A DNA stretch of 64,000 nucleotides from Hevea brasiliensis (GCF_030052815.1 NC_079510.1:4675614-4739613); one strand, 5' to 3'; positions 31,145-43,338 are shown, counted from the first letter of the stretch. The notes: generated from the sequence alone by a model not told the origin. Numbers and translations are program-made.

Positions 31145-33235
31145 TCAACCTCTTAGTTGATTTTATTTTCCTATTATCAACCTCTAAATTCTAGATCCAA
31201 GTTGATTTTAACTTTTAGCATTTTATTTTCCTGTTATCAACCTCTGGATTCAAGATCCAAGTTGATTTTAATTTTCAGTATTTTAAATTCCTGTCATCAA
31301 CCTCTGGATTCAATATCAAAGTTGATTTTAATTTTCAGCATTTATTTTCTTGTTATCAATCTCTAGATTCAAGATCCAAGTTGATTTTAACTTTCAGCAT
31401 TTTATTTTCCTGTTATCAATCTCTGGATTCAAGATTCAAGTTCATTTTAATTTTTAGCATTTAAAATTTCTGTCATCAACCTCTGGACTTAAGATCCAAG
31501 TTAATTTTAATTTTCAGCATTTATTTTTCTGTTATCAACCTCTGGATTCAAGATCCAAGTTGATTTTAACTTTCAGCATTTCATTTTCCTGTTATCAACC
31601 TCTGGATTCAAGATCCAAGTTGATTTTAATTTTCAGCATTTTAAATTTCTGTCATCAACCTCTGGACTCAAGATCTAAGTTAATTTTAATTTTCAGCATT
31701 TATTTTCCTGTTATCAATCTCTGGATTCAAGATCCAAGTTGATTTTAACTTTCAGCATTTTATTTTCCTATTATCAACCTATGGATTCAAGATCTAAGTT
31801 GATTTTAATTTTTAGCATTTTAAATTCCTATCATCAACCTCTGGATTCAAGATCTAAGTTGATTTTATTTTTCAGCATTTATTTTCTTGTTATCAATCTC
31901 TGGATTCAAGATCCAAGTTGATTTTAACTTTCAGCATTTTATTTTCCTATTATCAATCTCTGGATTCAAGATTCAAGTTGATTTTAATTTTCAGCATTTA
32001 TTTTCCTGTTATCAACCTCTGGATTCAAGATCCAAGTTGATTTTAACTTTCAGCATTTTATTTTCCCATTATCAACCTCTGGATTCAAGATCCAAGTTGA
32101 TTTTAACTTTCAGCATTTTATTTTCCCATTATCAACCTCTGGATTCAAGATCCAAGTTGATTTTAATTTTCAGCATTTTAAATTCCTGTCATCAACCTCT
32201 GGATTTAAGATCCAAGTTGATTTTAATTTTCAGCTTTTATTTTCCTGTTATCAACCTCTGGATTCAAGATCCAAGTTGATTTTAATTTTCAGCATTTTAA
32301 ATTCCTGTCATCAACCTCAGGATTCAAGATCTAAGTTGATTATAATTTTCAGCATTTATTTTCCTGTTATTAACCTCTGGATTCAAAATCCAAGTTGATT
32401 TTAATTTTCAGCATTTTATTTTCCTGCAATCAACCTTTGGGTTCAAGATCCAAGTTGATTTTAATTTTCAATATTTTATTTTCCTGTCATCAACCTCTGG
32501 ATTCAAGATCCAAGTTGCTTTTAATTTTCAACATTTATTTTCCTGTTATCAACCTCTGGATTCAAGATCCAAGTTGATTTTAACTTTCAGTATTTTATTT
32601 TCCTGTTATCAACCTCTGGATTCAAGAGCCAAGTTGATTTTAATTTTCAGCATTTTAAATTCCTGTCATCAACCTCAGGATTTAAGATCCAAGTTGATTT
32701 TACCTCTGGATTTAAGATCCAAGTTGATTTTAATTTTCAGCATTTTATTTTCCTGCCATCAACCTCTAGGTTCAAGATCCAAGTTGATTTTAATTTTCAG
32801 CATTTATTTTCCTGCTATCAACCTCTGGGTCCAAGATCCAAGTTGACTTTAATTTTCAGTATTTAATTTCCTGTCCTCAACCTCTGGATTCAAGATCCAA
32901 GTTGATTTTAACTTTCAGCATTTAATTTCCTGTTATCAACCTCTGGATTCAAGATCCAAGTTGATTTTAATTTTTGACATTTAATTTTTTGTCATCAACC
33001 CCTGGGTTCAAGATCCAAGTTAATTTTAATTTTCAGCATTTAATTTCCTATTATCAACCTCTGGACTCAAGATCCAAGTTGATTTTAATTTTCAGTATTT
33101 ATTTTCTTGTTATCAACCTCTGGTTTCAAGATCCAAGTTGATTCTAATTTTCGGCATTTAATTTTCCGTCATCAACCTCTGGGTTCAATACCCAAGTTGA
33201 TTTTAATTTTCATCATTTAAATTCTTATTGATCTT
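31145..33235 (+). repeat. About 59-bp tandem array, outer element, some 35 units
   Basis: The unit contains atcaacctctggattcaag, atccaagttgattttaa and ttcagcatttta. Reverse-complemented, it matches the inner array (gttgataacagg, aaccagaggttgat). It is more than twice as long as the inner array and shows no clear 120-bp alternation. Apparent reading frames here (repeats of LDSRSKLILIFSI) are products of the 59/60-bp period, not genes. Confidence 0.93.
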
Positions 33236-33321
33236 TGGTTCTAATATCCCAGCCGCCTAAAATATGGTTCTGAATCATTACATGATTCCTATACAAGAGA
33301 ATTTCATTCTCTTTAATAGAA

Positions 33322-33341
33322 ATTATGCAAAGAGGAGCAGC
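33322..33341 (+). other. Polypurine tract of the outer element
   Basis: The sequence attatgcaaagaggagcagc lies directly before the LTR start TGTAGACC. It matches the inner tract apart from single-base changes. Confidence 0.85.
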
Positions 33342-33998
33342 TGTAGACCCATATTTTGGCCGACCTCCAAAGGCAAGGATCTTTTAAAATTGAAACTTTA
33401 TTATCCATTCTCAACCGATGTCCCAATCACAGGTAGCTTTTTCGAATTTACTGATCGCTCGTCTCTGGAACAAATCGATCTCACGTTCAAGTTAGATTGC
33501 TTTCCGATCTCTTGGTCTTTATCAGATGAGTTCGAGTCAATATTGGGTCTCCGAACCATCCAATCTTGCCTGCTGTTGTTCTCCGATCTCTCTATGTACA
33601 AATATTGCAGAATTTCATTTGACTAGTGTTGTGATCGGGCTTCTCGCTTGAATTGCTCAGATATTCCTCAAAATGAAGTTAAGGTTTTTATCCGGTCTAA
33701 TAATAGTTCCGACCTTAAAAGTTCAAGTCAGTGTCAAATCTTTGCAATTCTAATATTCTAAAATTCCATTCGATATTTGGTCTGGCTCCGTCTGATCTCA
33801 TGTTCGCATGTAATGTTTTTCCGATCTCTCAGAGTAATTTGATATCTTTTGATTAATAGTCGCTCTCAGGTTTAATGTTCAACTACATTCAATCAATTAA
33901 GTACTCAAACAGTTTGGTTTGGATGCTTTTCGATCTCATCATGAAATTGATTATAAAAGACTTTAATTTATTTCAAAAATAAAATATATAAAAGTCAA

Positions 33999-36002
33999 TT
34001 AGCAAGGGGGGTCTTCTCTGCCCTGCGCCCCAGTTACATTCCTCTCTCCCTCCTCACTCTCGTGCTCCTCATCGCTGTCCTCTTCGGCCTTTGGGATGAG
34101 CTTATCCATCCAGGAGAAGTCCTCCTCAAGATAATGCTTCTTTAGTTCGGACAGAAGGTCGTTATAGGCGTTCACATATGCCCCAGCCTCTTTTGTAGTG
34201 CTCTCCTCCTCCTTTGCTTGGAGCTCCTCCTCCTTCGCCCAAAGTTCCTCAGAAAAATGAGCGAGATTGGCAGATCGATCAGCCTGGGAGACTTCAAGTT
34301 TCCGCTCCACTTCAGCTAGCCTTTCTTCTCAATACTTCACCCGATCTTCCAGTTTGATGATTTAATCATTGGCAGTGGAGAGCTGAGCCTTTGTAGCTGA
34401 TGCATCCTAGACTGCCTTAAGAATCTCCTTCCTTAAGACGTGGGATTTTTCGCTGATCAATGTTGGTTTGCAATAGCCTCCAAGCCCAAACTCATTGTTT
34501 GAGTTAGAATATTGTCAATACTCTCCTCAGCCAATCGGTTCCAACCTTCTTGGAAGTAGATGGAAGCGCCTATGACCTTAGCTAGACCAGGATTCCCTCG
34601 AGTGGAATGGTTTCTTTCCAGCGATTGGATAAGGAGTTGAGCTCTTCAGGAGAGCATTCTAACAGTAGGGCCAGAAGACTCCCCTTCTACATTGGAAGAG
34701 ATCGGAGGAGGCGGACATTCAATCTGCTGAGGTGGAGAGATGATGACCTCTACTTCCGAGACCAGCTACTCCTGAGGTCAAGGAGGGGAGCTCGGTACTT
34801 CTACCAAGTCTCATCGAGGTGTCTGAGCAGTGGTGGCAGTAGCCTCTTTCATCGCTCATACCTTTTGGGAGACCTCCCTCTTTCACTTGCGGCTCTCTTT
34901 GAAAGCATCACCACCCGCCATACCTGCACAAAGAAGAAGTCAGTGAGTTCGCTAAGATTGAGAGACTAGAGATCTGGATTATACCGGTAGCAGGACCAAA
35001 GTCAGAAAGCTGAAACTCATAATCTTCGTGGGAGATCAGCCGCATCATCCACCATTTCAATTCAGCCATGACCGCATCTAAGCAAGAATATTTATGGGTG
35101 GCCGCCTGAGTTTTTAATTACTTCACCATGGCGTCTTCGTCTTTATTTAAAGTAAGCTTCTTAGGGACTTGGGGGACCAAATAATTCCAATTACGTGGGA
35201 TCCCCTCAAAGCCATTTCGATCCTTGCTCCTAAGGATGAAAAACTGATCCTTCCAGTTCTTCAGCGAAGAAGGGAGATCGGTGAAAAGCCCACAGTTCAG
35301 CTTTTCTTGAAAGAACCAGAATTTGTCATCCTTTCTTCGAGCAAGCCTATGCAGCTCGGCAAAGACCTTAACCATGGGCCCTAGTCTCTTAGCTTGGCAG
35401 AGGCCTCTGAAGGCTACTAAAGTCCGCCAGGAGTTCGGATGCACTTGAGCTACCAAGACATGGTGAAATTTTAGGACGGCCTTATAAAATCCATCTAAGG
35501 GAAAACGGAGCCCGGACTTCAGCTGCTCCTCGTACACTATGATAAGATCATCTTCTTCGAAGAAGTGATCAGCCCAAAGATAGCCATGGCATCTGATCAG
35601 TTCAAAAGAGTCGATTTGCAGATTGTATTCTTGACTTATGGATTGCAGATCAGTTTCTCTAAGGACTGACGACAGTTCATCAACTGGCAGGTTCTCCTTT
35701 CTCGAAGACATTCCTCACTTCGGTCTGGTAGCTGAACTAGTAACCGGAATGATGGCTGTGCTAGATCGTCTGCTTAGTCTAATCACGTTGCCTTCTTCCG
35801 AAGTCCACGAAATATGGATGGAAGGTGGGCTCACAGCTCTCTGACCCTCGGTACCACTTATTTTCACAAAATAAAAAGGAAAATTAACCGAGAAAAGAAC
35901 AAAACCCTTACCAGAGCGTGAATCGGTGCCTGAAAACTTTAGAAAGCGAGAGGAAGTATTGAAATCGCTAGGGGAAGGTCTGAAGATGACATAAGGAAAC
36001 AA
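33999..36002 (-). pseudogene. Antisense LTR gene, outer copy C
   Basis: Homologous to copies A and B. The first part (36002-35715) contains SGTEGQRAVSPPSIHISW, but its start codon is ATA where A and B have ATG. After a frame break, 35711-35118 encodes the Transposase_28-like domain (HPNSWRTLVAFRGLCQAKRL, GLFTDLPSSLKNWKDQFFIL). A 61-bp intron (34984-34924) is followed by exon 2 MAGGDAFKES, and the coiled coil (WAKEEELQAKEEEST) with an acidic end finishes at 33999. Overall protein similarity is clear although the DNA is strongly diverged, which suggests past selection on the protein. This copy is broken. Confidence 0.72.
34924..34984 (-). other. 61-bp intron of the antisense gene, copy C
   Basis: The donor ACCG|GTATAATC and acceptor TTTGTGCAG|GTATGGCG join as ACC-GGT-ATG-GCG. 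Length (61 bp) and phase are identical to copies A and B, although most intron bases differ. Confidence 0.62.
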
Positions 36003-36019
36003 ATGACTAACCTTTCCCC

Positions 36020-36049
36020 TATTTATATCGGTCTGAGCATTAAATGCTC
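36020..36049 (-). promoter_or_regulatory. Proximal antisense promoter, outer LTR
   Basis: On the minus strand the palindrome GAGCATTTAATGCTC (36049-36035) is followed after 7 nt by TATAAATA (36027-36020), then aggggaaaggttagtc. The geometry is the same as in LTR copies A and B. Confidence 0.7.
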
Positions 36050-36312
36050 ACGAAGTCCCAAGTGACGCATTGGTTAGCGGGACTGGGCCGCCTCCTTAAC
36101 ACGTCACAAGAAGGTTCTAGAAACATAGTAAAAAAATCGAATAAATGAGATCAGTCAACTAAGGTCATCAGATTGAACAAATTTCCAAACCCACGGATCG
36201 GCATATGGCGATTCGTCTAGGGATCAGATTGAGTACACTTATCGGAGATCGAAAAAATAACCAATGCAATAACAAAACAAAAACATTCAAGTAAAAATTT
36301 CATTTCATTTCC

Positions 36313-36455
36313 AAAAAATTAGATTACATCATTTGGGTGATATCAAAAGATCTAATTACATCAGTCAGGCGATCTCAAAAGATCTGATTACATTATTTGG
36401 GCGATCTCAAAAGATCAGATTATATCATTTGGGCGATCTCTCAAAATCAGCACTA
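36313..36455 (-). repeat. U3 repeat of the outer LTR
   Basis: Four diverged units of about 44 bp with gatctcaaaagatc and catttgggcgatctc. The arms GATCT and AGATC are kept around a changed centre (caaa in place of CTAG). Confidence 0.75.
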
Positions 36456-37037
36456 CATTCTACCTAGCTTAAGACTACTCTGAAGCCCAGAATGCTGGCC
36501 GATGTCAAAGCCTAGTCTTATGGATGAATCAAAAGATGTGTTTGATTAGAAAGCCAGCAATAAATACTGGGCATATGTACAGTTCAGGTGGGGTGACTAT
36601 GACTCTCATGATATTGAGCGACGTCATTATTGATGTCATCGACCAGAACCGAGCTGCAATCGGGACCCTTGAGATGGTAAGGAACCAAGTGAACTTTAAG
36701 AGGAGGTCACAGATATTAAGATTAAAATTATCGGTCCTCTTGTCAGAGATCGGTCTACGAGCTATGCCGATGGGCCGATTCGAGATCGGTGTGTTAGTTA
36801 GTTTTGACCTTGATCGGTTAATTAGTCCAGTTCCCTCACCATCATCGGATGACACCCTCATAAACCTCTAATCACCGGAGTTGCTCATGTTCGGGAAATG
36901 AACAAAGAAAGCATTCGGAAAAAGATTAAAGTGGTTGTTATAGGAAATATTCTTGCCGGAAAAGCCAAGAACTGAAAAATGAAACATTGAAGGTTCACCG
37001 GAGAAAGTTGTGAATTTGCAAAGGAAAATCCCTCGGC

Positions 37038-37065
37038 ATATATATAGGGCCCCGGCATTTATTGC
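37038..37065 (-). promoter_or_regulatory. Distal antisense TATA box, outer LTR
   Basis: On the minus strand: GCAATAAATGC (37065-37055), then ggggccc and TATATATAT (37046-37038). It matches the modules at 22-52 and 18121-18148. The sense TATA lies 0.69 kb away and points in the opposite direction. Confidence 0.45.
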
Positions 37066-37731
37066 ATACAGAACCCGAAGCATACGCATCGGTAACTGAA
37101 GAATTTTTTGCTTTGACCAATGCAAGTTAGATAGAGAGGAAAGATCAGGAATGAGAGAAATCAGGAAATAAGAGGGGACCCGATGCAAGAGATAGAGATT
37201 GGAATAATGACCCTAAAAGGGGATGGTCGTAATGGGAAGATCGAAAAAGCAAGGAACGACTCGTAAAATCGGAGAACTCAGGGAGTTGAATAACTACCGA
37301 TCATGGCCTTTAATTAGCTTCCCCCACCGTTAGATCTGAGTTAGTCAAACCATTGCTGGCATGATCAGATCCTCATCACACATCTCATTCGCAAGGACAC
37401 CCTCCTAGTCGCCAGACACCAAAACGGTTAAAGCAGCCCTGTACATTCCGATCTACACCGTTGATTATAATTGTAAGGATGGATTTGGAGCCCTCAAATC
37501 AAAAGCAGATGATAGATTTGGTGCCTTTTATTCCCAGCCTTTGGATCCATTTCGTAAGGCGAGACCCTTGACTGTTGGATTAAGGGAAGAAAGGACAGAT
37601 ATTCTGAACGGAATCCTGACCCTCCATTTTGATTCTCTTTAATTCTCAGACATCAGATTATGTCCTTTTGAATCTAAGCCTTCCGTCTCCCCTTGTAAGA
37701 TCCTGACCCTTCATTTTGGACACCCATTCCC

Positions 37732-37739
37732 TATAAATA
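37732..37739 (+). promoter_or_regulatory. Sense TATA box, outer LTR
   Basis: CCTATAAATACCTGTATG matches the inner sense promoter (minus strand at 17525-17518). Transcription should start near 37765. Confidence 0.72.
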
Positions 37740-38804
37740 CCTGTATGCAACACTGTAGAAAAACAAAAGGTGGTGATTATCTTGGAAAGACTCTGGACTT
37801 TGATTTAGTCTTGCTACTTGTCATTCAAAGCTTTGAAAGTGTTGAGAAACTTTAGAAACCAGTTTTCTGAAGTATTTCATCAAAAGGAGCTCTAAATCCT
37901 GAGATTTTCATTTTCAGTACCTGTGCACTACCCTGTGAAACCATCTTCACTCCGCCTCATTCCCACCGCCCTAGTATCTGTGCATTACCCTTTGAGCTCA
38001 ACTTCGTTCCGATCTATTCCCATTACCTTGGGTAAGCTCAAGTCCTTCGACCGTCAGCTTTCACCTCTCCAAGATTTGTGGATACCGGAGTCAGCTCGCC
38101 TGTCTCCTCAACTTTCCACGGGTAAGCGTCTAAACTATCATTTTGTTGAATACCCTTGGTTTGTTTTCTCCAGTTTTCTTTTAAAGTTTCTTTTATATCC
38201 AGTCACACTAAATCTCAGAATAGGCTATCTCGACCCATAGTTATTTCCTGTGCCTTCTTTTTTTATTCATTCATAAACTCCATTTATCGTCACCTAGTTT
38301 TCATTCCTTTCGAGAGTAGACGTTCGAGTCATCAGCAACTCGTAAATACTCTAAAGAATATAGGCAGGAGTACTTTAACATGAGAGTTTTTTGGTTTGAA
38401 TAAATGAAAAATGATAAAGGAAGATAGGTGTAGCAAAGGTCGAATAGGTTAGAAACAGGATTAGGTCAAACAATAAGTTATGAGATCGGGTCTTGGAACG
38501 AACCCAGGCGATAAGACAATAGATCGGGAATCAAGATAAGTTTGGATCCCGGGCGAGCGACTAAAAAGAGATCGGATGTCTCAAATCAAAGAGTTCTGAT
38601 AAAGCGATAATGCGGAAGATCGGCAAGGAGTTTGGCCTATCGCCCGCCATCTAGTTATAAGGTCTCGTAGGCTAGAAAAAGCTTTACACAGGAGTTTCCT
38701 GTGTCTTCGGTACTTCATTCCCATATAAAAGGGGTCAAGAAGGACCCTTTACCTGAATCCTTAGTTCAAAGTTCTTATAAAACGCCATTCTAATAAATAT
38801 ATTA

Positions 38805-40150
38805 AAAGATTGGGGGAGAGTTCTTACCCGAACTCAGCCTAATTTTTCAACGCACATATTAGGAGATCAGGAGAGAGTTCTTACCCGAACTCAGCCTAAT
38901 TTTTAATGCAATATATTAAGAGATCGGGGGAGATTTCTTACCCGAACTCAACCTAATTTTTTTAACGTAATATATTAAGAGATCGGGAGAGAGTTCTTAC
39001 CCGAACTCAGCCTAATTTTTTTAATGCAAGATATTAAGAGATCGGGGGAGAGTTTTTACCCCGAATTCAGCCTAATTTTTTTAACGCAATATATTAAGAG
39101 ATCGGGAGAGAGTTCTTACTCGAACTCAGCCTAATTTTTAATGCAATATATTAAGAGATCGGGAGAGAGTTCTTACCCAAATTCAGCCTAATTTTTTTAA
39201 TGCAACATATTAAGAGATCGGGGGAGAGTTCTTACCTGAACTCAGCCTAATTTTTTTTAACGCAATATATTAAGAGATCGGGGGAGAGTTCTTACCCGAA
39301 CTCAGCCTAATTTTTTTAACGTAACATTTTAAAAGATCGGGGGAGAGTTCTTACCTGAACTCAACCTAATTTTTTTAACGCAATATATTAAGAGATCGGG
39401 AGAGAGTTCTTACCCGAACTCAGCTTAATTTTTAATGCAATATATTAAGAGATCTGGAGAGAGTTCTTACCCGAATTCAGCCTAATTTTTTTAATGCAAC
39501 ATATTAAGAGATCGGGGGAGAGTTCTTACCCGAACTCAGCCTAATTTTTTAACGTAACATATTAAAAGATCCGAGGAGAGTTCTTACCCGAACTCAGCCT
39601 AATTTTTTTAACGCAATATATTAAGAGATTCGGGGAGAGTTCTTACCCGAACTCAGCCTAAGTTTTTTTAATACAATATATTAAGAGATCGGGGGAGAGT
39701 TCTTACCCAAACTCAGCATAATTTTTAACGCAATATATTAAGAGATCGGGGGAGAGTTCTTATCCGAACTCAGCCTAATTTTTTTTAATGCAATATATTA
39801 ACAGATCGGGGGAGAGTTCTTACCCGAATTCTTAGCTAGAATTTTAATAAATTATATAGAGATCGGGGGAGAGTTCTTACTCAAATTCTCGGCTAAAATC
39901 TTAATAAAATATGTGGAGATTGGAGGAGAATTCTTACCCGAATTCTCAGCCAAAATCTTAATAAAATATGTGGAGATCGGGGGAGAGTTCTTACCCGAAA
40001 TCCTTCGCTTAAATTTTAACAGAATACATTAAGAGATTGGGCGAGAGTTCTTGCCAGAACTCTCTTAACTTAAATTCAAACTAAAATATACTAAGAAATT
40101 GGGAGAGATTTCTTACACGAAACTCTCAAATTAAATGCTTAACACACCAA
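38805..40150 (+). repeat. U5 tandem array of the outer LTR, roughly 20-24 units
   Basis: The unit is about 58 bp with agatcgggggagagttctta and cccgaactcagcctaatttt. It is homologous to the six-unit array in the inner LTR (16085-16410), but the second palindrome arm is eroded to cccgaact in most units. It lies in R-U5 and would be transcribed. Confidence 0.93.
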
Positions 40151-40668
40151 AGGATCGGCGGGAGAGGTCTTCCCAAAGTATCCTGAATACTAGGTTGAGG
40201 CTCGATGCAGAGTTCTCCTCAAGGCACTCATATTTATAGGACAAAAATTCTCCCCCTGAAATTATCACAACTTCAGTATTCAAATTAACCCCCAACAAAA
40301 ACTCATTACATAATACCTATTCACTGAAGGGCCATCTTATGTACTCGTATTTTTGGACAACCCGAAATAGTGAAATATCAAATATTCCTTTTATCCGTAC
40401 AAAGGATTAACATCATCATTCTAACCCCTAAATTATCAATTTATAAATAGCACAACATTAAATCTACTTACCCTCGTTGAGGGACGAGGTGAGGCGCCTA
40501 ACACCTTCCTCACCTGTATACGGACCCCAAATCTAGAATCTCTGTTTTCAAAGTAGATTTTAATTTTTACAAATGGTTTTCTTTAATTTCCTTCAAAATT
40601 AAAGTGGCGACTCCTCACTTTTCCCACTTCGGTGAGAATGGTCCGGCGACCGCAAAACCCTTGCGACA

Positions 40669-41512
40669 TACATGATTGTATTTAGAGAGACTGCTTGGTC
40701 AATCACCTTTTTTTTTTTTTTAATCATGTAGGAACAATATCTTGAATTTACAAGCCCACAAAATGTAAAAGCAATAGCAATAGAATTGTTTGAAAAAAAA
40801 AGGGGGTGAGGAAGACTGAAATACCTAGAGAAAGACATTGAAATGGTTGGGGATTTATGATACCTAGAGAATGAAGTAAAATGAAGTACAATTGATTTTG
40901 GGAAAAGTCAATTTTTTAAAAACATAGAATGAAGTACAATTTTAAAATGAAGTAATGATTTTGGGAAAAAATTGATTTTACAACTCCAATTATTATTTTA
41001 TAAAATTCTATTTTAAATTATGTTAAAAAATTTAATTAAATAAAATTTAAATATATATAGGATTAAAAATTTTTAAATAAAATAAAATAAAATTTAAATT
41101 TAAGTAGAAAATCAATCTAATCAACAAAGTTTAAAATTTTTAAAATAAAAATAATTGTTAAATTAGTTTTTAATTAATCAAAATAGAGCTTTTAAATCCA
41201 ACTAATTAAGTTTATTTAAATGTTTTTTAATTTTTTAATATCATTAATAATATAAAGAAAATTCTACTTAATTTAAAATTAATTTTAATTTTTATTAATC
41301 AATTAAATTTAATTATTTATTATTATAATTAATTTTAAATTACCTATTTCATTTTAGGGTATTTTTGCCCAATGTTGTCCTCCTTCGTCTCGATGCGCCA
41401 ATTGTGAACCTAGCCCTCCATCTGAAAATTCTTCAGACACTTCGAATTGAAGATTAGCCCCAAACCTATCCTTGTTTAAACTTCCTTTATCAAAACCGAA
41501 TTCGCCGAGGAA
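40669..41512. other. AT-rich intergenic DNA
   Basis: Mostly A+T with short A/T homopolymers and no reading frame to about 41350. The last 150 bases are less AT-rich and probably hold the 5' leader of the gene at 41513. An in-frame TAA lies upstream of that ATG. Confidence 0.6.
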
Positions 41513-42976
41513 ATGAGTACAACGATTTACATGTTGTTGCGTCATAGATGTGGGGAAATGGTTTTCTCTATGTTTGAAATCAAGATCCCAAAAGATGAAA
41601 CAGCGGAACCTCATCATCTCTCTGCGATTCTTGAATTTCCGGAACAAGAATATCCCAGAGGAATGTGCTCCGTCCAGTTGGGGTCTGAATTCTACTTTCT
41701 TGGTGGGGAACACGACTTGGAGGATCCCAGGCCTCCTTTTGATCAATGGTTTCCAAAAGATGTGTATATCTTTGACCCTATTGACGGCAAAGGTTCGATG
41801 AAAAGGGGTGTGTCTATGAACACCGGAAAATGTGATCCATGTGCAGTTGTGGCTGATGGTAAGATTTTTGTTCTTAGTAGCAGCATTGCTTTTGACTTCA
41901 CTCTACCTTGTTATAATGAGAAAGGGATGCCCATCGATAATTCTATCAGATTCTTTGAATGCTTTGATCCTGAGAGCGATAAATGGATGGTTCTTGATGA
42001 TCCGCCAATAGATATTCCGATCTGGTGGCGCTTCTCCTTTGTTGGCGGAAGGTTTATTTTCTTTGTTGGCAGGGATGCAGACGGTTTACGTTACTTTCGG
42101 TCTTCAACTGACACCTTAGAATGGACATCCTCGACGAAGGTGGAGAAAGAGAAGATTACCGCTGACGATATGCTCATTTTTACTGCAGCTGGGGAAGATA
42201 GCAGCGGCAAATACCTGTATGGATTGCATGGCTTTCGCAACAACCGTATCTTAAGGTTAGGGCCCTTGTCTAATGTAGACCAAAATCCAAGAATGCTCAG
42301 CAGCGTCCCAATTAAGACTATATCAATGATGGAAGAAGTCGACTCTTTTCATAAGTTGAATTGTAGCAGTTTTATTTTGCACTTGGGGAATCGGCGTTTC
42401 TGTTATCTGCTCACTGGATCTCCTCCTCGTGGTTTTGGATTTCCTGCTACTATTCAAGATGATTACTCCCGCACTGTTAAATTGTTTGTCTTCGAGGAAA
42501 CCAACTGCAGTGCATCCGAATTTTATCCAAATGTTGTTTATTCTGCTAGTTTTGAGATCAAAACTTCATTCATTAATAGGGGTGATATCATTAGCTGCCA
42601 TATCCTTAGCCCAGTAAGCTTTTAATTTTGTGTTTTTGTTACTATAAATGATACATCTTTGATTATTTACAACCATCCAACTTGTTACTGTGCTGAAATG
42701 GCTTAACCTTACTGTAATTCTTTTCTGATGGGATCATTTTGGTTTTAGCTTATATGAGGAAATTTCCTCTGTTACATCCTTCAGTGCTTCTTTTTTATTC
42801 GTGTAGTATTTTTGTTTGGCTTTTGTTGGAATTTGATAATGGTTGTGCAGGGAGAGGAGCATGAGAGCATGAAGAGGAAACAAGAAGATAACTGGAAGCA
42901 TGAGAGCATGAAGAGGAAACAAGAAGATAACTGGAAGCATGAGAGCATGAAGAGAAACAAGAAGATAACTGACAAA
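41513..42976 (+). CDS. Kelch/galactose-oxidase-type beta-propeller protein, 3' end interrupted
   Basis: Exon 1 is 41513-42613 (367 codons). It shows propeller-blade features: Tyr/Phe-rich strands with a Gly pair (SEFYFLGGE), VYIFDPIDGKG, CAVVADGKIFVLSS, FFECFDPESDKWMVL and WWRFSFVGGRFIFFV. No F-box is seen at the N-terminus. The intron 42614-42850 has donor CCA|GTAAGC and acceptor TTGTGCAG|GGAG. Exon 2 (42851-42976) continues in phase 0 with GEEHESMKRKQEDNWK repeats and ends at donor AAA|GTAAGA. If exon 1 were read through, the protein would end VSF at 42625. Further exons are not visible because retroelements begin at 43019. Probably a host gene of the plant F-box/kelch-like group; its partner is unknown. 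Confidence 0.75.
42860..42969 (+). repeat. 39-bp coding tandem repeat in exon 2 of the kelch-type gene
   Basis: Two identical 39-bp units (42860-42898 and 42899-42937), each encoding HESMKRKQEDNWK, are followed by a third unit lacking one G, which changes its tail to NKKITDK before the splice donor. Perfect identity of the first two units suggests a recent duplication. Confidence 0.9.
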
Positions 42977-43018
42977 GTAAGATTCGATTATTGTTTGTTT
43001 CCTTCTTGCCTTCTCCTT

Positions 43019-43338
43019 TGTTACGGTTTGAATCCCTAATAAGGCAGTTATAGGTAATTGGGAAAGAAAAGAACTAGGAAGAAAAGAAATAGAGAATTTA
43101 GAGAGAGATAATAGCAGAGATAGAGAGAAGAAAGAATTAGAGAGATGAGAACTTCAGTTATCATTTCAAGTGTTCTTTCTACTTATTTATACAGCTTCAG
43201 CTAGCTTCAGTTATTCTAACTGAGTAGTCACAACTGTTCTTGTCTAAATGACTCCTCGTAACTACCTCTATAACAGTTCATCCTCTTAACTATTCTCTAG
43301 ACTTCTTCCTTCTGTACTTTTTCCTCACATATGTAACA
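43019..43338 (-). repeat. LTR of a chromovirus-type element, first copy
   Basis: On the plus strand it begins TGTTACGGTTTGAATCCCTA and ends CACATATGTAACA (320 bp). The neighbouring LTR 43537-43825 has the same ends. On its right is a chromodomain-region fragment, as expected for the 3' LTR of a minus-strand element. It starts 42 bp after the exon 2 splice donor of the kelch-type gene. Confidence 0.78.

Larger units (their letters stand above)
21806..40668 (+). mobile_element. Outer Tat/Ogre-type Ty3/gypsy element, 5' part outside the window
   Basis: Plus-strand order: end of leader, ORF1, gag, protease, intron, RT, RNase H, second RNase H, integrase, hairpin motifs, 60-bp array, polypurine tract, 3' LTR. 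It is close to the inner element in protein sequence but carries many stops and frameshifts, so it is older. Its 5' LTR and PBS should lie left of position 1 because the inner element splits its leader at 21805/21806. The 3' flank 40669-40673 (tacat) is the expected target-duplication copy. Confidence 0.88.
33342..40668 (+). repeat. 3' LTR of the outer element, complete, 7327 bp
   Basis: It begins TGTAGACCCATATTTTGGCC and ends CCCTTGCGACA at 40668, closely like the inner LTR ends. The sense TATA box at 37732-37739 gives U3 about 4.4 kb and R-U5 about 2.9 kb. It carries the antisense gene on the minus strand (36002-33999), U3 repeats (36313-36455) and a large U5 array (38805-40150). The U5 array accounts for much of the extra length relative to the inner LTR. 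Confidence 0.92.

Noticed and set aside
31157..32846. Series of plus-strand frames with LDSRSKLILIFSI repeats
   Set aside because: They arise from translating a 59/60-bp tandem array; period divisible by three keeps frames open by chance.
21806..33341. LTR copies A and B as separate solo insertions of a third element
   Set aside because: PBS at 15652-15670 and polypurine tract at 3706-3720 lie exactly at their inner edges, so they are the two LTRs of the minus-strand element.
42734..42975. Minus-strand frames with repeated MLPVIFLFPLHAL
   Set aside because: Reverse strand of the 39-bp coding repeat in exon 2, not a membrane protein.
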